Shown: piece by piece, positions 1 to 11,630 of the stretch
Numbering within the stretch: the first letter of the stretch is position 1
Layout of the letters: each line of letters opens with the position of its first letter
NCBI GenBank assembly: GCA_035771175.1
Contig: CM069607.1
Coordinates: 16,500,001-16,564,000, forward strand
Length of the DNA: 64,000 bases
Source of the DNA: Paratinospora sagittata
Taxonomy: Eukaryota; Streptophyta; Magnoliopsida; Ranunculales; Menispermaceae
Reading direction: 5' to 3'
Position numbers and translations under genes: made by a program
Notes under the pieces: generated by a model
What the model saw: only the letters and a program-made list of their open reading frames with translations
Told to the model about the DNA's origin: nothing
Databases searched by the model: none

Positions 1-893
1 TTGAGCTAGTTATTTTTGAGTTGTGCGTTGATGCTTTTATTTCTAAAAATTCTGCAACTCTATTTTCAGATTTGTGGATTAGGAATTTTGAGGATGATAA
101 TTATTATCTAGGTTTGGTTATTGCATATGGTTGTTTGATTCAATTTTATTAATTCCGATTTTTTTTGGGTTAATTAGAGATTTGGAATTTAGTGATTCAT
201 GCTTTAAATTTTTTGGTTTTGCTAGTAAATTATGATTAGTTGAATTGTTTAATTTTAGGTTGTTTTATTTTGCAATAAATCTGAATTTTTTTAGGTTAGT
301 TTTAGAATCAGTTTATTTTATTTTATTTTATTTTTGTTAATTGCAAGTGAATTTCTTCTTATGGGTTATTTTAAAATCATGTTAGGCTAGGTTAATTTTA
401 CTAAGGCTATAAGTTTTGTTCTAATTAGTTCATGGTATTATTATTTTAAATAAAAAAGGGTTTTCATGTTTATTTTGATTTGATTAAAAATCTGAATTAT
501 TTTATTTTTTTGGGAAAATTTATTTTATCTATAAATATCTTGATTGAATGTGATTTCCAAAATACATTGAATACTTAAGATTCCCTGTGATAAAATATTT
601 CGTTTTGCAGGTTGATTTTTAGTTTGTCAAAATTATTTTTAGTTGGTTTAATCGATTTATATTCCAGTTTGAATGAATTTCTATTTAATTTTAACCGAGT
701 AATAATTATTTAAAATTGATTCCATGAATTAATAGAATGAGTCTTTTATGCCTTAGTTGTTTTTATTATTAAATTTAATTAATTACTCGTCTCTTTGTTG
801 TCACACTAGTCAATCTCTGTCGGATAGACCTTGTGAGTACTACAATTGATTTTTGTACGCTTGCAAGTTTAGAATATCTCATTTAATTGAGAG
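1..893 (+). repeat. 5' LTR (right-hand part) of Athila-like element 1
   Basis: This T-rich non-coding DNA runs up to the decayed primer site at 905. Near its end (about 850-875) is a GTACGCTTGCA-type stretch, like the GTACACTTGC near the 3' end of the other Athila-family LTRs in this window. The exact LTR end (CA) is not clear because of decay. The start is outside the window. The 63-codon open frame at 853 looks like chance. Confidence 0.6.
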
Positions 894-904
894 TAAAAAG
901 TTTT

Positions 905-922
905 TGGCATTGTTTCCGGGGA
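905..922 (+). other. Decayed tRNA-Asp-type primer binding site
   Basis: TGGCATTGTTTCCGGGGA keeps 14 of 18 positions of the plant tRNA-Asp-complementary PBS used by Athila elements. The same site at 50486-50503 in this window differs from that site at only one position. It lies just inside the LTR and upstream of gag, as expected. The 370 bp from here to gag show no gene and form the element leader. Confidence 0.7.
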
Positions 923-1292
923 TTGCAGCGTGTGACAAAAACAAAGTTACAAAAATCCTTTTATTCTATTTTTATTTTTATTTTCCTCATCTCCATTTTA
1001 TTTTGTTTTGCAGAGTCTGGAGGACTGTAGGATTGCGTCAGTAAAGCACGATAAGTATTTCTTAATTATTAAATTTGTAGTTTAGGTTTGCATCTTGTGT
1101 GTTTTCTTGGTGACTTGTTCGAATAGAAATCTTTATGTGGTGCATTTTGTGTGCTCCTCTGACCTTAGTAGTGTAGGTAGTTTTTAGGTTTTCATCATAT
1201 TGCATAAGCAAGTGGCAACGTGATCACACAAGCTGCTTGATCAGATTTGACTCACACTCAGAGGATAGTGCTAATCTTCAAGTTGTTGAAAA

Positions 1293-2842
1293 AATGGCTG
1301 ATAATGCGAGTAACCACGGGGATAATGGAGACCACATGGACTAATACATAGACCAACCTATGCGAACTTTGCGTGATTATCTGTAGCCTACTAGGTCTAA
1401 TTCTCCATCATGTATGATATTTCCAACTAATACTGACACCTTTGATTTGAAGCCAGGAGTCATCCAATTGCTTCCCAAATTTCATGGCCTAGATTCTGAA
1501 AGTCCTTACTTGCACCTAAAAGAATTTGATGAGGTGTGTGCAACTGTGTAGCACTTCCCGAACATTAGTGAAGATGAAGTAAAACTAAAGCTATTTCCTT
1601 TCTCATTAAAGAAAAAGGCTAAGACATGGCTTAATGCCTTAAAGCCTAAGTCTATTGGCACATGGCAGGAAATGACCAGGGAGTCTTTTAAAAAATTCTT
1701 CCCTACTCATAAGACCAATAACCTTAGGAGGCAAATCATTAATTTCGCCCAAAAGGACAACTAGACATTTTTTCGATGTTAGGAGTGCTTTAAAGAGTTG
1801 TTATTAAGTAGTCTTCATCATGTCTATGAAATATAGCGTACTATAAGCTTCTTTTATGATGCTTTGACAACACAAACACGCCAAATTGTGGAAATTATGT
1901 GTAATAGGGAATTTCTTAATAAAGACCCCGAGGAGGCTTGGGAGTATTTTGATCAGTTAGGAGAAAATGCCCAATCTTGGGAAAGTACTGAAGAGACTGA
2001 CAAAGCTGATTAAAATAAACCCAATGCCAAAGGTAGAATTTATCTTCTTAAGGAAGATGATGATATAAATGCCAAACTAGCCAATTTGACTAGAAAAGTT
2101 GAAGCCATAGAACTTAGGAAGGACACTGCTAAGGCCAATACTCTTCCAGAAGAGGTTTGTGGCATTTGTGACACTCATGAACATACTACTAAGGATTGCC
2201 CTGCAATCCCTACTTTTAAAGAAGTGTTACATGACCAAGCAAATGCCATGTGCACCTATAAAAAGCCTTTTGCTCCATCTGTTCAAAATGCCAACAATTA
2301 TATTTGGAGAAATCCCTCCAATTTTAGCTGGAGAGATGGCCCAAGTGCCAATCCTCCTATTCAAGCACCTACTAATTATGCTCCATATGTACCTCCCCAA
2401 AAGAGGTCTCTTGAAGACACATTTCAGACATTCATGTAGAGTCAAGTGAATATTAATAATCAAACAATGCATACCTTAAATGAGCTAAGAAATTCCACTT
2501 CAAAGCTTACCTCATCATTGGGTGCACAGGAAAAAGGGAAGTTTCCATCTCAACCCTAACCAAATCCAAAAGGTCAATTTGTTGTAAATGGCTCAAGCTC
2601 TTCACACTCCCCTCAAGAACATGTTAAGTCCATCACCACTTTAAGGTCATCAGTAAGGAAATTCCAATGAAGGTTGATCAACCTAAGGAATCTCCTACAC
2701 TAGAGGGTGGGCATGAACCTGCTCAATTAGAGCCACCCGAGGAATTTCATTGTCCCATCCCAGCTCCATTTCCCCAAAGGTTACAGTCACCTCAGAAGAC
2801 TCCCAATGCTGATATTTTAGAAGTCTTCAAGCAAGTTAAAAT
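1293..2842 (+). pseudogene. gag: Athila-type Gag, broken, 3' end cut by LTR insertion
   Basis: The frame starts with ATG at 1293 after a short leader. The capsid-like part around 1470-1990 contains LPKFHG, KTWLNALKP and FKKFFPTHK, typical of plant Ty3 Gag (retrotransposon gag domain). A CCHC zinc knuckle lies at 2158-2199 (C-x2-C-x4-H-x4-C), followed by WRNPSNFSW, a conserved Athila Gag element. In-frame stops interrupt it, for example near 1344, 1383, 1548, 1761, 1833, 2437 and 2560, mostly CAG or CAA turned into TAG or TAA. At least one frameshift lies between 1293 and 2086. The frame continues into the protease region after removal of the 2843-5625 insert. Gag would form the virus-like particle; this copy cannot. 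Confidence 0.85.
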
Positions 2843-5625
2843 TGTAACGCTCGTACCTTATGATGATGTCATTTTGACCCGTAGAGTACCCGTATACGTA
2901 TGCGTATACGTATTTGATGCTTGACACGTGTTGGTTCGAGTGTTTTTGCATGATTTTAAGTTGTTTAATGTGTGCGTAAAGTTTTGGAATGATGTCAAAA
3001 TATGTCAAAAATGGTGTTTTGGAACAGTGGAGCTCGCTCCATGGAGGAAGAAGTTTTTGTCACCAATTACATCAATGGCTTGATCTCCTAGATTCGTGGT
3101 CCGATTGAGCTAAAATTTTATCAGCTCATTCTTCTCTGATAGATCTTGATCATGAACAATGAAGATCTTGACCGGAGTTGTCTACTGTGAGATATAAGAC
3201 TCCAAACACTGTCTCTCGAATTTGCGGATTTTCTTGCACAATTTCGAACAAACGGTTGGATCTTGCAATTCCACCATTGGATTGAGCTGAAATTATACCA
3301 TAATGTTGGTAACTGACTCATAAAACGTTTGCACGATTTAGATGTTAAATTGGTGAGTCGTTTGCAAGAAATTAATTATCGATTACGTAGAAAAAACTGT
3401 TCCTTTTTATTTAAGTGTATTTTTTCGAGGGGCCCAATTTTTTTCTATAAAAGCAACCAACTCATTTTTTTTAACTCACTTGCTCATTTTTTCACATTGA
3501 AGAGAGGGAAAGGAGCTTGGAGGGGAGGAAAATAAGGGGAGAAGAGAAAGGAGAGAGAAAAGGCTAGGGTTTGGGTGATTCTTGCCCAGAATTCCTCCAA
3601 GGTATCAATTTCTTTCTCATTTTCTTCCTTCTATCTCTTTCATGTGTGTTTGCAAGCTTAATTTTGACCTAAGGTTTGCATGAATCCCAAAATTTAAGGG
3701 AGTGGTGGAAAATCAGTGTTGGACTTAGGCTTTGATTTTGTGATATGTGTATCTGGATGGTATGTGGAGTCCATAAATGGTAAAACCCCCAATTTCTAAC
3801 AAGAAATTGGTGGGGTTTCATGGATTTGACCTAAACTAGACCTAGGGTTTACTATTAAAATTTCATGTGATTTATGATGAATGCACTGGTAATTGTGGAT
3901 GTATGGCACTCCAATTACTGATTTTGATTAGTGGATACCCTATTATAGTGTAATTTTGGTCTAGGCCATATAATTTGGGAAATTGCCATGTAATTTGGGG
4001 ATTCGCTCAAATTGGGGCTTTTGACCTAAACCAAGTCAATTGATTAAATTGACTTGGGAATTGTCTAATTGGACCCAAATTGAATGAAATTATGGGTTTA
4101 GAATGGTTGGACATGTGTTACAATTAAATGACCTAGTTCAATTTGGCTCTATGCCTATTGTAGAGATTTTTCTCCAAATTGAGGATTTGCATGTGATTTG
4201 AGGATTTTGCCCAAATTGGGGATTTTGACTTAGACTTGGTCAATTAATTAAATTGACTTGATAAATAGTCTAATTAACCCTATTTATGATTGAATTTCAT
4301 GTATATTGGTGGTTGGATCATGGGATCAACCTATTACATTCAATTGGGTTAATTATGGGTTAAATTGATATTAATTGGTTGAATTGAGCAATGTGGGATT
4401 TGGCTCATGTGTATAACCAATTTAGGAACTTAATTAGCTATGAAATTGGGTTTAAACATGGTTGTTGAGAATACTTTTGATTTATTTTAGTATTGTATGA
4501 ACCATGTTTCATGTAGGGGTTGTGGTGGATCTAAGTAACCTGAATAGGCCAATTGGGGATTGAAGTACTTGGGGTGATTTTGTGGCTTTCTAGTGCTTCT
4601 TGGATTGGAATTGGATTGGCTAGGTCTAGCCAATCAAGAGTGAGTGTTTCTTTTACTTGTGAATTCTATATGTGGCATTATAGTATAAAATGTTTTAAAT
4701 GCTTGTATAATGTAGTATGCGTGATTTATTGAATTCATGAACTGTATTTGAGCATAGTCGATTGGGAAAGCAGTTGAGTTATGTGCATTCCCTAAGCTTG
4801 GGATTTCTTATGGAATCCCATTAGGCCAACCGGGAATCCACAATTGTGGACCTTGCAGAGGTTTTCTATGGGTTGTGTATGTTAGGATTTGCCTAGGCAT
4901 GATACTTGCCTTGGTGGGAGAATCCTATGGTTCATGCAATCCTAGGAATCCTAATAGATACAGGTAAGAAATCGGTCAAGCATGGGTTTTGCGCACACAT
5001 GGCCCTTGTACTGATTCTTATTCAGGAGGTGTTTAGGTTGTATATGCATGTTTATAAATGGTATGCATTGTCCTGTTTATGACATGATACATTAAATTGG
5101 CATGTATGTAATCTTGCTTACTCTCATGATTATTTAAATGGTTTTAATGATATTTCAATGTTTCAATTAAATGCATATATATGTTGCCACTTGTATAGAA
5201 CATTCACTGAGCTTGTTGTAGCTCACCCTCATCCTTATCTTTTTAGGACCTGATAGGAAAGGAAAGGGGAAAGCTTAGCTACGAAGCGTCCCCGTACTTT
5301 TGTTGACGTAGGTGTTAGTACTTTTTCGCATTTATTTTGATAAATTATACTATGTAACACCTAATACTTGTACTTAATATTTATATGGATTTGTACTTAT
5401 GGTTAAGTATATTTTGTACTTTTGAACACTATGGACTTGGAAAAAAAAATTCTAGTTTTCATTTTGGTATGTTTTTTTTTTTTATGATCTTATTTTATGT
5501 CCATGTGTTTATTGTTGTGTATTTGGGATTATGGTGTGTTTTAAAAGACTTATCGGGATACCATGTATGTCGAGGGAGGATATACATGGGGTTTCGTGCC
5601 AGTCATGACGTCACAGCTCGTGACA
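2843..5625 (+). mobile_element. Lone ~2.8 kb LTR nested in element 1
   Basis: The Gag-PR reading frame stops making sense at about 2842 and resumes at 5626. The insert begins TGTAACGCTCG and ends GCTCGTGACA, giving TG...CA ends. It has no coding domain, one TATA box, then a purine-rich leader and long AT-rich tracts, which suits a solo LTR. CACTGAGC followed by GCTCACCCTCA near 5210-5235 is shared with the second solo LTR at 22366-25171, so the two may be related chromovirus-type LTRs. The target duplication is imperfect: AAAAT on the left against ACAAT overlapping the right end. Within it, roughly 3960-4110 and 4160-4320 are degenerate copies of each other. Confidence 0.75.
3446..3453 (+). 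promoter_or_regulatory. TATA box of the lone LTR
   Basis: TATAAAAG sits about 600 bp into the 2.8 kb LTR. Some 50 bp downstream is a G/A-rich run (3495-3570), as in the 5' leaders of many plant LTR transcripts. Confidence 0.5.
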
Positions 5626-6337
5626 ATCAACATTCCCTTGTTGAATGTTATAAAACAAATTCCATCATATGTTAAATTTCTTACGAATTTATGTATAGTC
5701 AAGCGTACTTTGAATGTCCAAAAGAAAACTTTCTTGACTGAACAGGTTAGTGCTATCATTCAATATAAGACCCCACTAAAGTATAAAGATCCTAGTTGCC
5801 CTACCACTTCGTGTGTCGTAGGGAACTTTAGGATTGAACGTGCCTTACTTGATCTTGGGGCTGGTGAATCTCCTCCCCTACTCAGTATATGAGCAACTAG
5901 GACTTGGTGAGTTGAAACCTACCAAAGTCAAACTTCAATTGTTTAATTGTTCAGTCAAGGTGCCAAGAGGGGTAGCTGAAGATGTGTTAGCTCAAATTGA
6001 TAAATTTTATTTTCCAGTTGATTTCATTGTTTTGGACACACAACCTATATTGGATGTAAGCACTCAAATTCCTCTTATTTTAGGTTGCCCATTCTTAACA
6101 ACCTCAAATGTTTTAATTAATTATAGGAATGGTGTGATGAAATTATCCTTTGGCAATATGACTTTGGAATTGAATATCTTTAATATTTGTAAGCAACCAA
6201 GGGAAGGTGATGATGTTGATGTGTGTGAGGTCAACATGCTTGAGTTTGTTGTCCAAGATCAACAACACTTGTCTAGATGTCTAGACCCTCTAGAGGCTTG
6301 TTTAGTTCATTATAGTACTTGTGATGAATTTGCTTAG
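5626..6337 (+). pseudogene. pro: Athila-type aspartic protease region, frameshifted
   Basis: This resumes the frame interrupted at 2842. The protease active-site motif appears as LLDLGAG near 5848-5868. A one-base shift just after it moves the rest into the next frame, which reads LLPYSVYEQLGLGELKP, then VDFIVLD and PLILGCPFL. These are the flap and C-terminal elements of the Athila/Tat retropepsin. The protease would cut the Gag-Pol polyprotein. A stop at 6335 and a new open frame from 6367 separate it from RT. Confidence 0.82.
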
Positions 6338-6366
6338 TTTGAATATGTTTCTACTTTCTTGGACCC

Positions 6367-8040
6367 ATGATGGAAACTGATAAGTGGAGGGCAAGTCTTG
6401 AGGAGTTACCCCTGGGTGATTCCAAAATTTTCCCATCAACTGTCCACCCACCAACTCTTGAGCTAAAACCATTACCCTCAGAACTCAAATATGCATTTTT
6501 GGGACAGGCTGAAACTTTTCCTGTGGTTATTTCCTCTCATCTTGATCCTACTCAAGAGGAAAAATTGCTTAAGGTCCTTAAGCAACATAAAGTTGCAATA
6601 AGTTGGACCATTGCTGATATAAAAGGTATTAGCCTTTTAGTGTGTACCCATAGGATTCACTTAGAAGATAATGCGAAACCATATCGCCAAATACAGCGAA
6701 GATTGAATCCTAACATGAAAGAGGTGGTTAGAGAAAAAGTTCTTAAGTTACTAGATGTTGGGATCATGTACCCTATCTCTAATAGTCAGTGGGTTAGTCC
6801 CACTCAAGTTGTCCAAAAAAAATCTGGCATCAGTGTAGTTAAAAATAATGATAATAAGTTGATGCCCACGAGGGTCACCACTGGTTGGAGAGTTTGCATT
6901 GACTACAGAAAATTGAGTGTCATAACTAGGAAAGACCATTTTTCCTTGCCTTTCATGGACCAAATCTTAGAAAAAGTAGCTGGCAACCCATATTACTGCT
7001 TCCTAGATGGCTATTCAGGGTATAACTAGATAGAAATTTCACCCGAGGACTAAGAGAAGACCACCTTTACTTGTCTTTTTGGGACGTTTGCATGTAGGAG
7101 GATGTCGTTTGGACTATGTAGTGCACCAGCCACATTCCAAAGATGCATGTTGAGTATATTTAGTGACATGGTTGAGCGAATCCTTGAAGTATTTATGGAT
7201 GATTTTTTTGTGTTTCGTGACTCCTTTGATGATTGTTTAAACAATTTGAAAAAGGTGTTAGCACGTTGTGAAGAGATTAACTTGACTTTGAATTGGGAGA
7301 AATGTCATTTCATGGTTTCTAAAGGGATTGCACTTAAACCTATTGTTTCTCCTAAAGGAATTGAAGTAGATAAGGCTAAGATTGATTCGATTGCCAACTT
7401 GCCCACCCCAAAATCCATTAAGGATGTTTGATACTTTCTAGGCCATGCAAGATTTTATAGAAGGTTTATTAAAAACTTTAGTGTCATATCTAGACCATTT
7501 TGTAACCTTTTATCAAAGGAAAACTCATTTGATTGGACAGAGGCTTGTTAAGAAGCTTTCATAAAGCTGAAGAATATGTTGACTTCTGCACCCATAATGC
7601 AGCCTCCTGATTGGAGTTTACCTTTTGAGATCATGTGTGATGCTAGTGACTATGCAGTTCGGGCAGTTTTAGGGCAAAGAAAAGATAAAAAGCCTTATCT
7701 TATCTACTATGCCAGTAAGACCTTGAATAGTGCCCAGATGAACTATACTACTACTGAAAAGGAACGTTTAGCTGTAGTCTTTGCACTTGAAAAGTTTAGG
7801 TCCTACTTGATAGGATCTCAAATTGTTATCTTTACAGACCATGCTGCTTTGAAGTATCCTCTGTCAAAGAAAGATACAAAGCCTCGACTCCTGAGGTGGA
7901 TTTTATTACTCCAGGAATTTGGATTACTTATCAAGGATAAGAAAGGAGTAGAGAACGTAGTTGTAGACCACCTATCTAGGCTTGTGGTATCAGATTCCTT
8001 GGAGACATTGCCTATTAATGATTCTTTCCCTGATGAACAT
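6367..8040 (+). pseudogene. pol: Athila-type reverse transcriptase and RNase H, broken
   Basis: The RT begins with the PEL(K)PLPSELKYAFLG linker and then RPKx-like Athila boxes: WVSPTQVVQKKSG, VCIDYRKLS, FCFLDGYSGY and the catalytic box FMDDFFVF near 7194-7217. RNase H follows with CDASDYAV, the TDHAALKY motif near 7837-7860 and a VVDHLSRL end near 7960-7980. Stops at about 7027, 7050, 7429 and 7549 sit where related copies have Q, Q, R and Q, so they fit CAG/CAA/CGA to TAG/TAA/TGA changes. RT would copy the RNA to cDNA and RNase H would remove the RNA strand. Four or more stops rule out activity. Confidence 0.88.
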
Positions 8041-9359
8041 TTGTTCAATATCTCTCAATTACCTTGGTTTCCTAATATTGCTAATTGTCTTGTTACAGGT
8101 AAAATGCCTATTCATTGGAGTAAACAAGATAGATTAAAGTTCTTGTCTGAAGGAAAGCATTTTTTCTGGGATGATCCTTACTTGTTTAAATTTTGCCCAG
8201 ATCAAATTATTAGGAAATGTGTTCCTAAGAATGAGTTTTCTAGTATACTCTCTTTTTGTCATTTTGAAACTTGTGGTGGTCAATTTTCTAGTAAGAAAAC
8301 TGCTACAAAGATTTTGCTGTGTGGATTTTATTGGCCAACTTTGTTTAAAGATGCTCACATTTTTTGTAAGGCTTGTCATCGATGTCAACAGCTAGAAGGG
8401 ATATCACATAGAAATATGATGCCCTTAAACCCCATTCTGATTGTTGAAGCTTTTGACTGTTGGAGCATTGACTTCATGGGACCCTTCCCACCTTCTTTTG
8501 GGTATTCATACATTCTAGTAGCTATTGAATATGTTTCAAAATGGATCGAGGTGATACCAAGCGAACATAATGATCACAAGGTGATGGTTCAATTTTTAAA
8601 AGAAAATATTTGTGTCTCACTTTGGTGTCCCTCGTGCCATTATTAGTGATCAAGGTAAACACTTTTGTAATCGGCCTTTTGAGTCTTTAATGAGAAAATA
8701 TGGCATTACTCATAAAGTAGCTACCCCATACCATCCACAAACTAGTGGTTAGGTCGAGTTTGCCAATAGGGAAATCAAAAAAATCTTGGAGAAAATGGTG
8801 AATCCAACTCGAAGGGATTGGTCCCTATGACTTACTGATGCATTGTGGGGTTACCGTACTGGGTTTAAATCCCTGATTGGTATGTCTCCGTATCACTTGA
8901 TTTATGGGAAACCCTGTCACTTGCCTGTAGAATTGGAGCATAAGGCGTATTGGGCCATAAAGACTTGCAATTTTGACCCTACCACTGCCGCAGAGCTTTG
9001 AAAACTTCAACTTAATGAGTTGGATGAGATTCGAAATGAAGCTTACGAGAGTGCTCGGATATATCAAGAAAAAAACGAAAGTCTTTCATGACAAACACAT
9101 TTTGCGAAAGACTTTTGAGCCTAATCAGAAAGTTCTCTTGTATAATTTGAGTTTGCACTTGTTTCCTGGAAAGCTTCGTTCTAGGTGGACCAACCATTTT
9201 GTTGTTAAAACTGTATATCCTTATGGGGCTGTAGAGATAGAGAATCCCAATAGAGGTAATATTTTTAAGGTGAAAGGTCAACGATTAAAGCAATTTTTGG
9301 AGACCTTTGTTCCAGAGGATGCATCCACACCTTTGGAGAATCCAGTTTATCAGGATTAA
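8041..9359 (+). pseudogene. int: Athila-type integrase, broken
   Basis: The zinc-binding region runs about 8225-8395 (HFETCGGQF ... CKACHRCQQ). The catalytic core follows: IDFMGPFP carries the first Asp near 8470, IISDQGKHF the second near 8650 and NREIKK the Glu near 8768, with the conserved PYHPQTSG between. The frame shifts by one base near 8615 and has stops near 8750 (CAG to TAG), 8828 and 8999 (both CGA to TGA). The last intact part, 8973-9359, is the C-terminal DNA-binding tail ([20 protein letters not shown]). Integrase would insert the cDNA; this copy is dead. Confidence 0.87.
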
Positions 9360-9545
9360 TCTGCTCATTTTCATATATTTCTGCTTAGTGTAGGCATGCA
9401 TTTTCTTTCATGTTTTGTAGTTAGTATTTTTTCTTAACATGTGTTATTCATTCTTATCTCACTTACTTCAGGTAATTCTCTTTCCTCCTCTCATTTCTTT
9501 ATTTTGTCATTTTTTATGATTTATGCTATTTTTCTAAACATTAAA
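9360..9545 (+). other. Post-pol remnant of element 1
   Basis: T-rich DNA with no open frame or recognisable domain. It ends at a sharp junction near 9545, after which the sequence matches the reverse complement of 32690 downward (leader of chromovirus B). The expected 3' half and LTR of element 1 are absent. Confidence 0.55.
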
Positions 9546-9724
9546 GACAAATACGAGATATATAAAATTCTTTGATTCCTCAACAAAAACCTTACACTAT
9601 ACTTAGAAAAATAGGTGGTTTATATATTGCAGTACTCTCGAATTTGTTGTTGAGCATATTATGACATTATACTTGGCTACAGTTCCTAAATCTTGGTTAT
9701 TATTTTCTCCTTGCCAGTGAGAAA

Positions 9725-10990
9725 ATGCAAACAAGGAAGAGAGGAAGGCCACGTACTGTCCGTCCAGCAATGGAGGCACCTCCTGAGATTCAGGAACCAC
9801 TGCCTCCGACAATAGCACGAGTTACACCCGACACTGCCACTACATCTGGGCAGACAATACCACCCCCACACGCACCCTTTACCATGCCTTCGAGCATGGA
9901 AACCATCTTCGCCAGATTTATTGAGGCGATGAAAGCCACTGTTCAAACGGTCGTTCGTGCGACCACGGCTAGTCAGGTTGCCACTGTTCAGGCACCTGTA
10001 AGATTTGGATCGAAATCTCAAACCGATCAGATTACCAAGTGCAAGAGGCTACAACCTCTTACTTTTGCGGGCACCATTGATGCTGATGAGGTGCAAAAAT
10101 GGTTGGATGAGTCAAAGAAGGCTCTTAATGTAATGGGAGTCGATGAGACTCGAAAAATTCCACTAGCGACCTACCAACTTGTTGGTGGGGCAAACACATG
10201 GTGGATAACTGTGGAAAAGGACCCAAGGGTCAACACAACAGATATGACTTGGCAACAATTCGAGTCAATGTTTATTGATGAGTATTTTCCTGGCGCTGTG
10301 AAGAGGCAGAAGCGCCAAGAATTCGCTAAGTTATACCAGGGCAGCATGACCTTCAGGAAATATGCTGGCAAGTTCGAAGAATTATCAGTCTACTCTCTCT
10401 CTATCATCTCAACGGAGCAAGATAAGGCTGAGTAATTTTATAATGGCCTTCGCCATGAAAGATCTCAAGATTTACAAGGAGGTTGTTGACAAGGCCATGA
10501 GGTTTGAACAAGAGAAGATCATACAGGAACAGAGAATGAATAAGGGAAAATGGCCTGCAACGTTTTCCCAACAGGGCAACAAGAAGAAGCCCTACTACAA
10601 TCAAAACCCAGCCATCCCAGCCCTTGTTTCGAAGAATGAGGCCACAACACTTGCAGTTGAACCTTCTAACCCTAACCATCATGGTATTCGTAATCATGGC
10701 CGCAGAGGACGTTATAGAAGGGGTAGCGGTAGAAACGGTAATGGCAGAGGTGGTGGTCGACACCACAATCAGCATGGCTAGCAGAACAATCAGTATGGCC
10801 AACAGAACCATCCGCAGTATCAGCCGACGTGTTTCAACATCGGCCAGAAGGGCCATCTAAAATATGTTTGTCCGCACCTTCAGCAACCTATTCCCGTTGT
10901 TCCAATCCACCAAGCACCACCTGCTGCTAATGCCCAACCCAGGCAGAACCAGCAGAATCAGGGTCAACGGAATCAGGGCAGAGCATTTGC
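9725..10990 (+). pseudogene. gag: Chromovirus A Gag, broken
   Basis: The ATG at 9725 lies in the same place as the copy B start (32522, - strand). A Pro/Thr-rich N-terminus leads into a gag domain near 10050-10430 with LTFAGTIDADEVQKWL and GGANTWW. A stop at 10434 replaces a Lys codon, and about 25 bp present in copy B are deleted just after it, shifting the frame. A Gly/Arg/Asn-rich tract (10690-10780) precedes the zinc knuckle at 10830-10871. Its second Cys is replaced (CFNIGQKGH here, CFNCGQNGH in copy B), which should abolish zinc and RNA binding. TAG at 10780 replaces a Gln codon. Confidence 0.86.
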
Positions 10991-11630
10991 CATCGCTCAA
11001 CAACCCGTCCCAGACAACAATGTAGTCGAAGGTACCTTTCCTTTGTTCAATACATTGGTGCATGTTCTATTTGATTCAGGTGCTACGCATTCTTTTATCT
11101 CGTCGGCATTGGTAAAACATTTAGGCCTGCAGCCTGAGCCCACAGACATCACACTCCATGTCATATCACCGTTCGGATCTGGTACTGAAGCGAATTTGCA
11201 GTGTTCTCGATGTGAGCTTCGAATGTCAGAATAGATAATATATGCAGATCTCTTTGTGATGGACATTGAAGACTTCGACATCATCCTCGGCATGGACTAG
11301 CTAGCACCACTGAATGCAAAGATCGAATGTATGAAGAAGCAAGTTCAGTTAACCTTACCTGCAGGAGAGTTTGTCAAGATTCAAGGAGCAAGGAAATGGA
11401 TACACAAATCAACAGTTGCACTTCTCAAGGCACAACTTCGAGCTCTATCCCTTAGTGAAGAAAATGAATCACCAGCAATGTACCCTCTCGAAATACACGA
11501 TATCCCGGTAATATCAAAAATTCCCAACAATTTTTCTTAATGACCTTCCTGGTCTACCGCCTGTTCGAGAATTCAATTTTAAAATCAACCTCATACCTGG
11601 GATAGGACCTATCTCAATTCCACCATACAG
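10991..11630 (+). pseudogene. pro: Chromovirus A aspartic protease, broken
   Basis: LFDSGATHSFISS at about 11068-11106 is the retropepsin active-site motif DSGA. The region continues to a DIILGMD flap-like end near 11278-11297. TAG codons near 11233 (His codon in copy B) and 11298 (Trp codon in copy B) interrupt it. One extra A near 11518 shifts the frame before the RT. Copy B keeps this region open over most of its length. The protease would process Gag-Pol. Confidence 0.84.

Larger units (their letters stand above)
1..9545 (+). mobile_element. Athila-like Ty3/gypsy element 1, truncated
   Basis: Order on the + strand is LTR end, primer site, gag, protease, RT, RNase H, integrase. This is the Ty3/gypsy pol order, and the residues match the Athila group (tRNA-Asp-like PBS, FMDD-type RT box, long post-integrase tail). 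The left end lies outside the window. The right end stops about 185 bp after the pol stop and changes abruptly into chromovirus leader sequence near 9545, so the 3' LTR is missing. A 2.8 kb lone LTR splits the element between gag and protease. Many in-frame stops and several frameshifts make it non-functional. Confidence 0.88.

Noticed and set aside
853..1044. Open frame of 63 codons near the LTR end
   Set aside because: It overlaps the LTR and PBS of element 1, is low-complexity and has no known motif.
5385..5675. 96-codon open frame at the end of the lone LTR
   Set aside because: It crosses the LTR-Gag junction; the hydrophobic content comes from T-rich LTR DNA.
10404..10856. 150-codon open frame opposite chromovirus A gag
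   Set aside because: Antisense shadow of a repetitive Gly/Arg/Asn-rich gag tract; the mirror frame in copy B is an artefact of the same kind.
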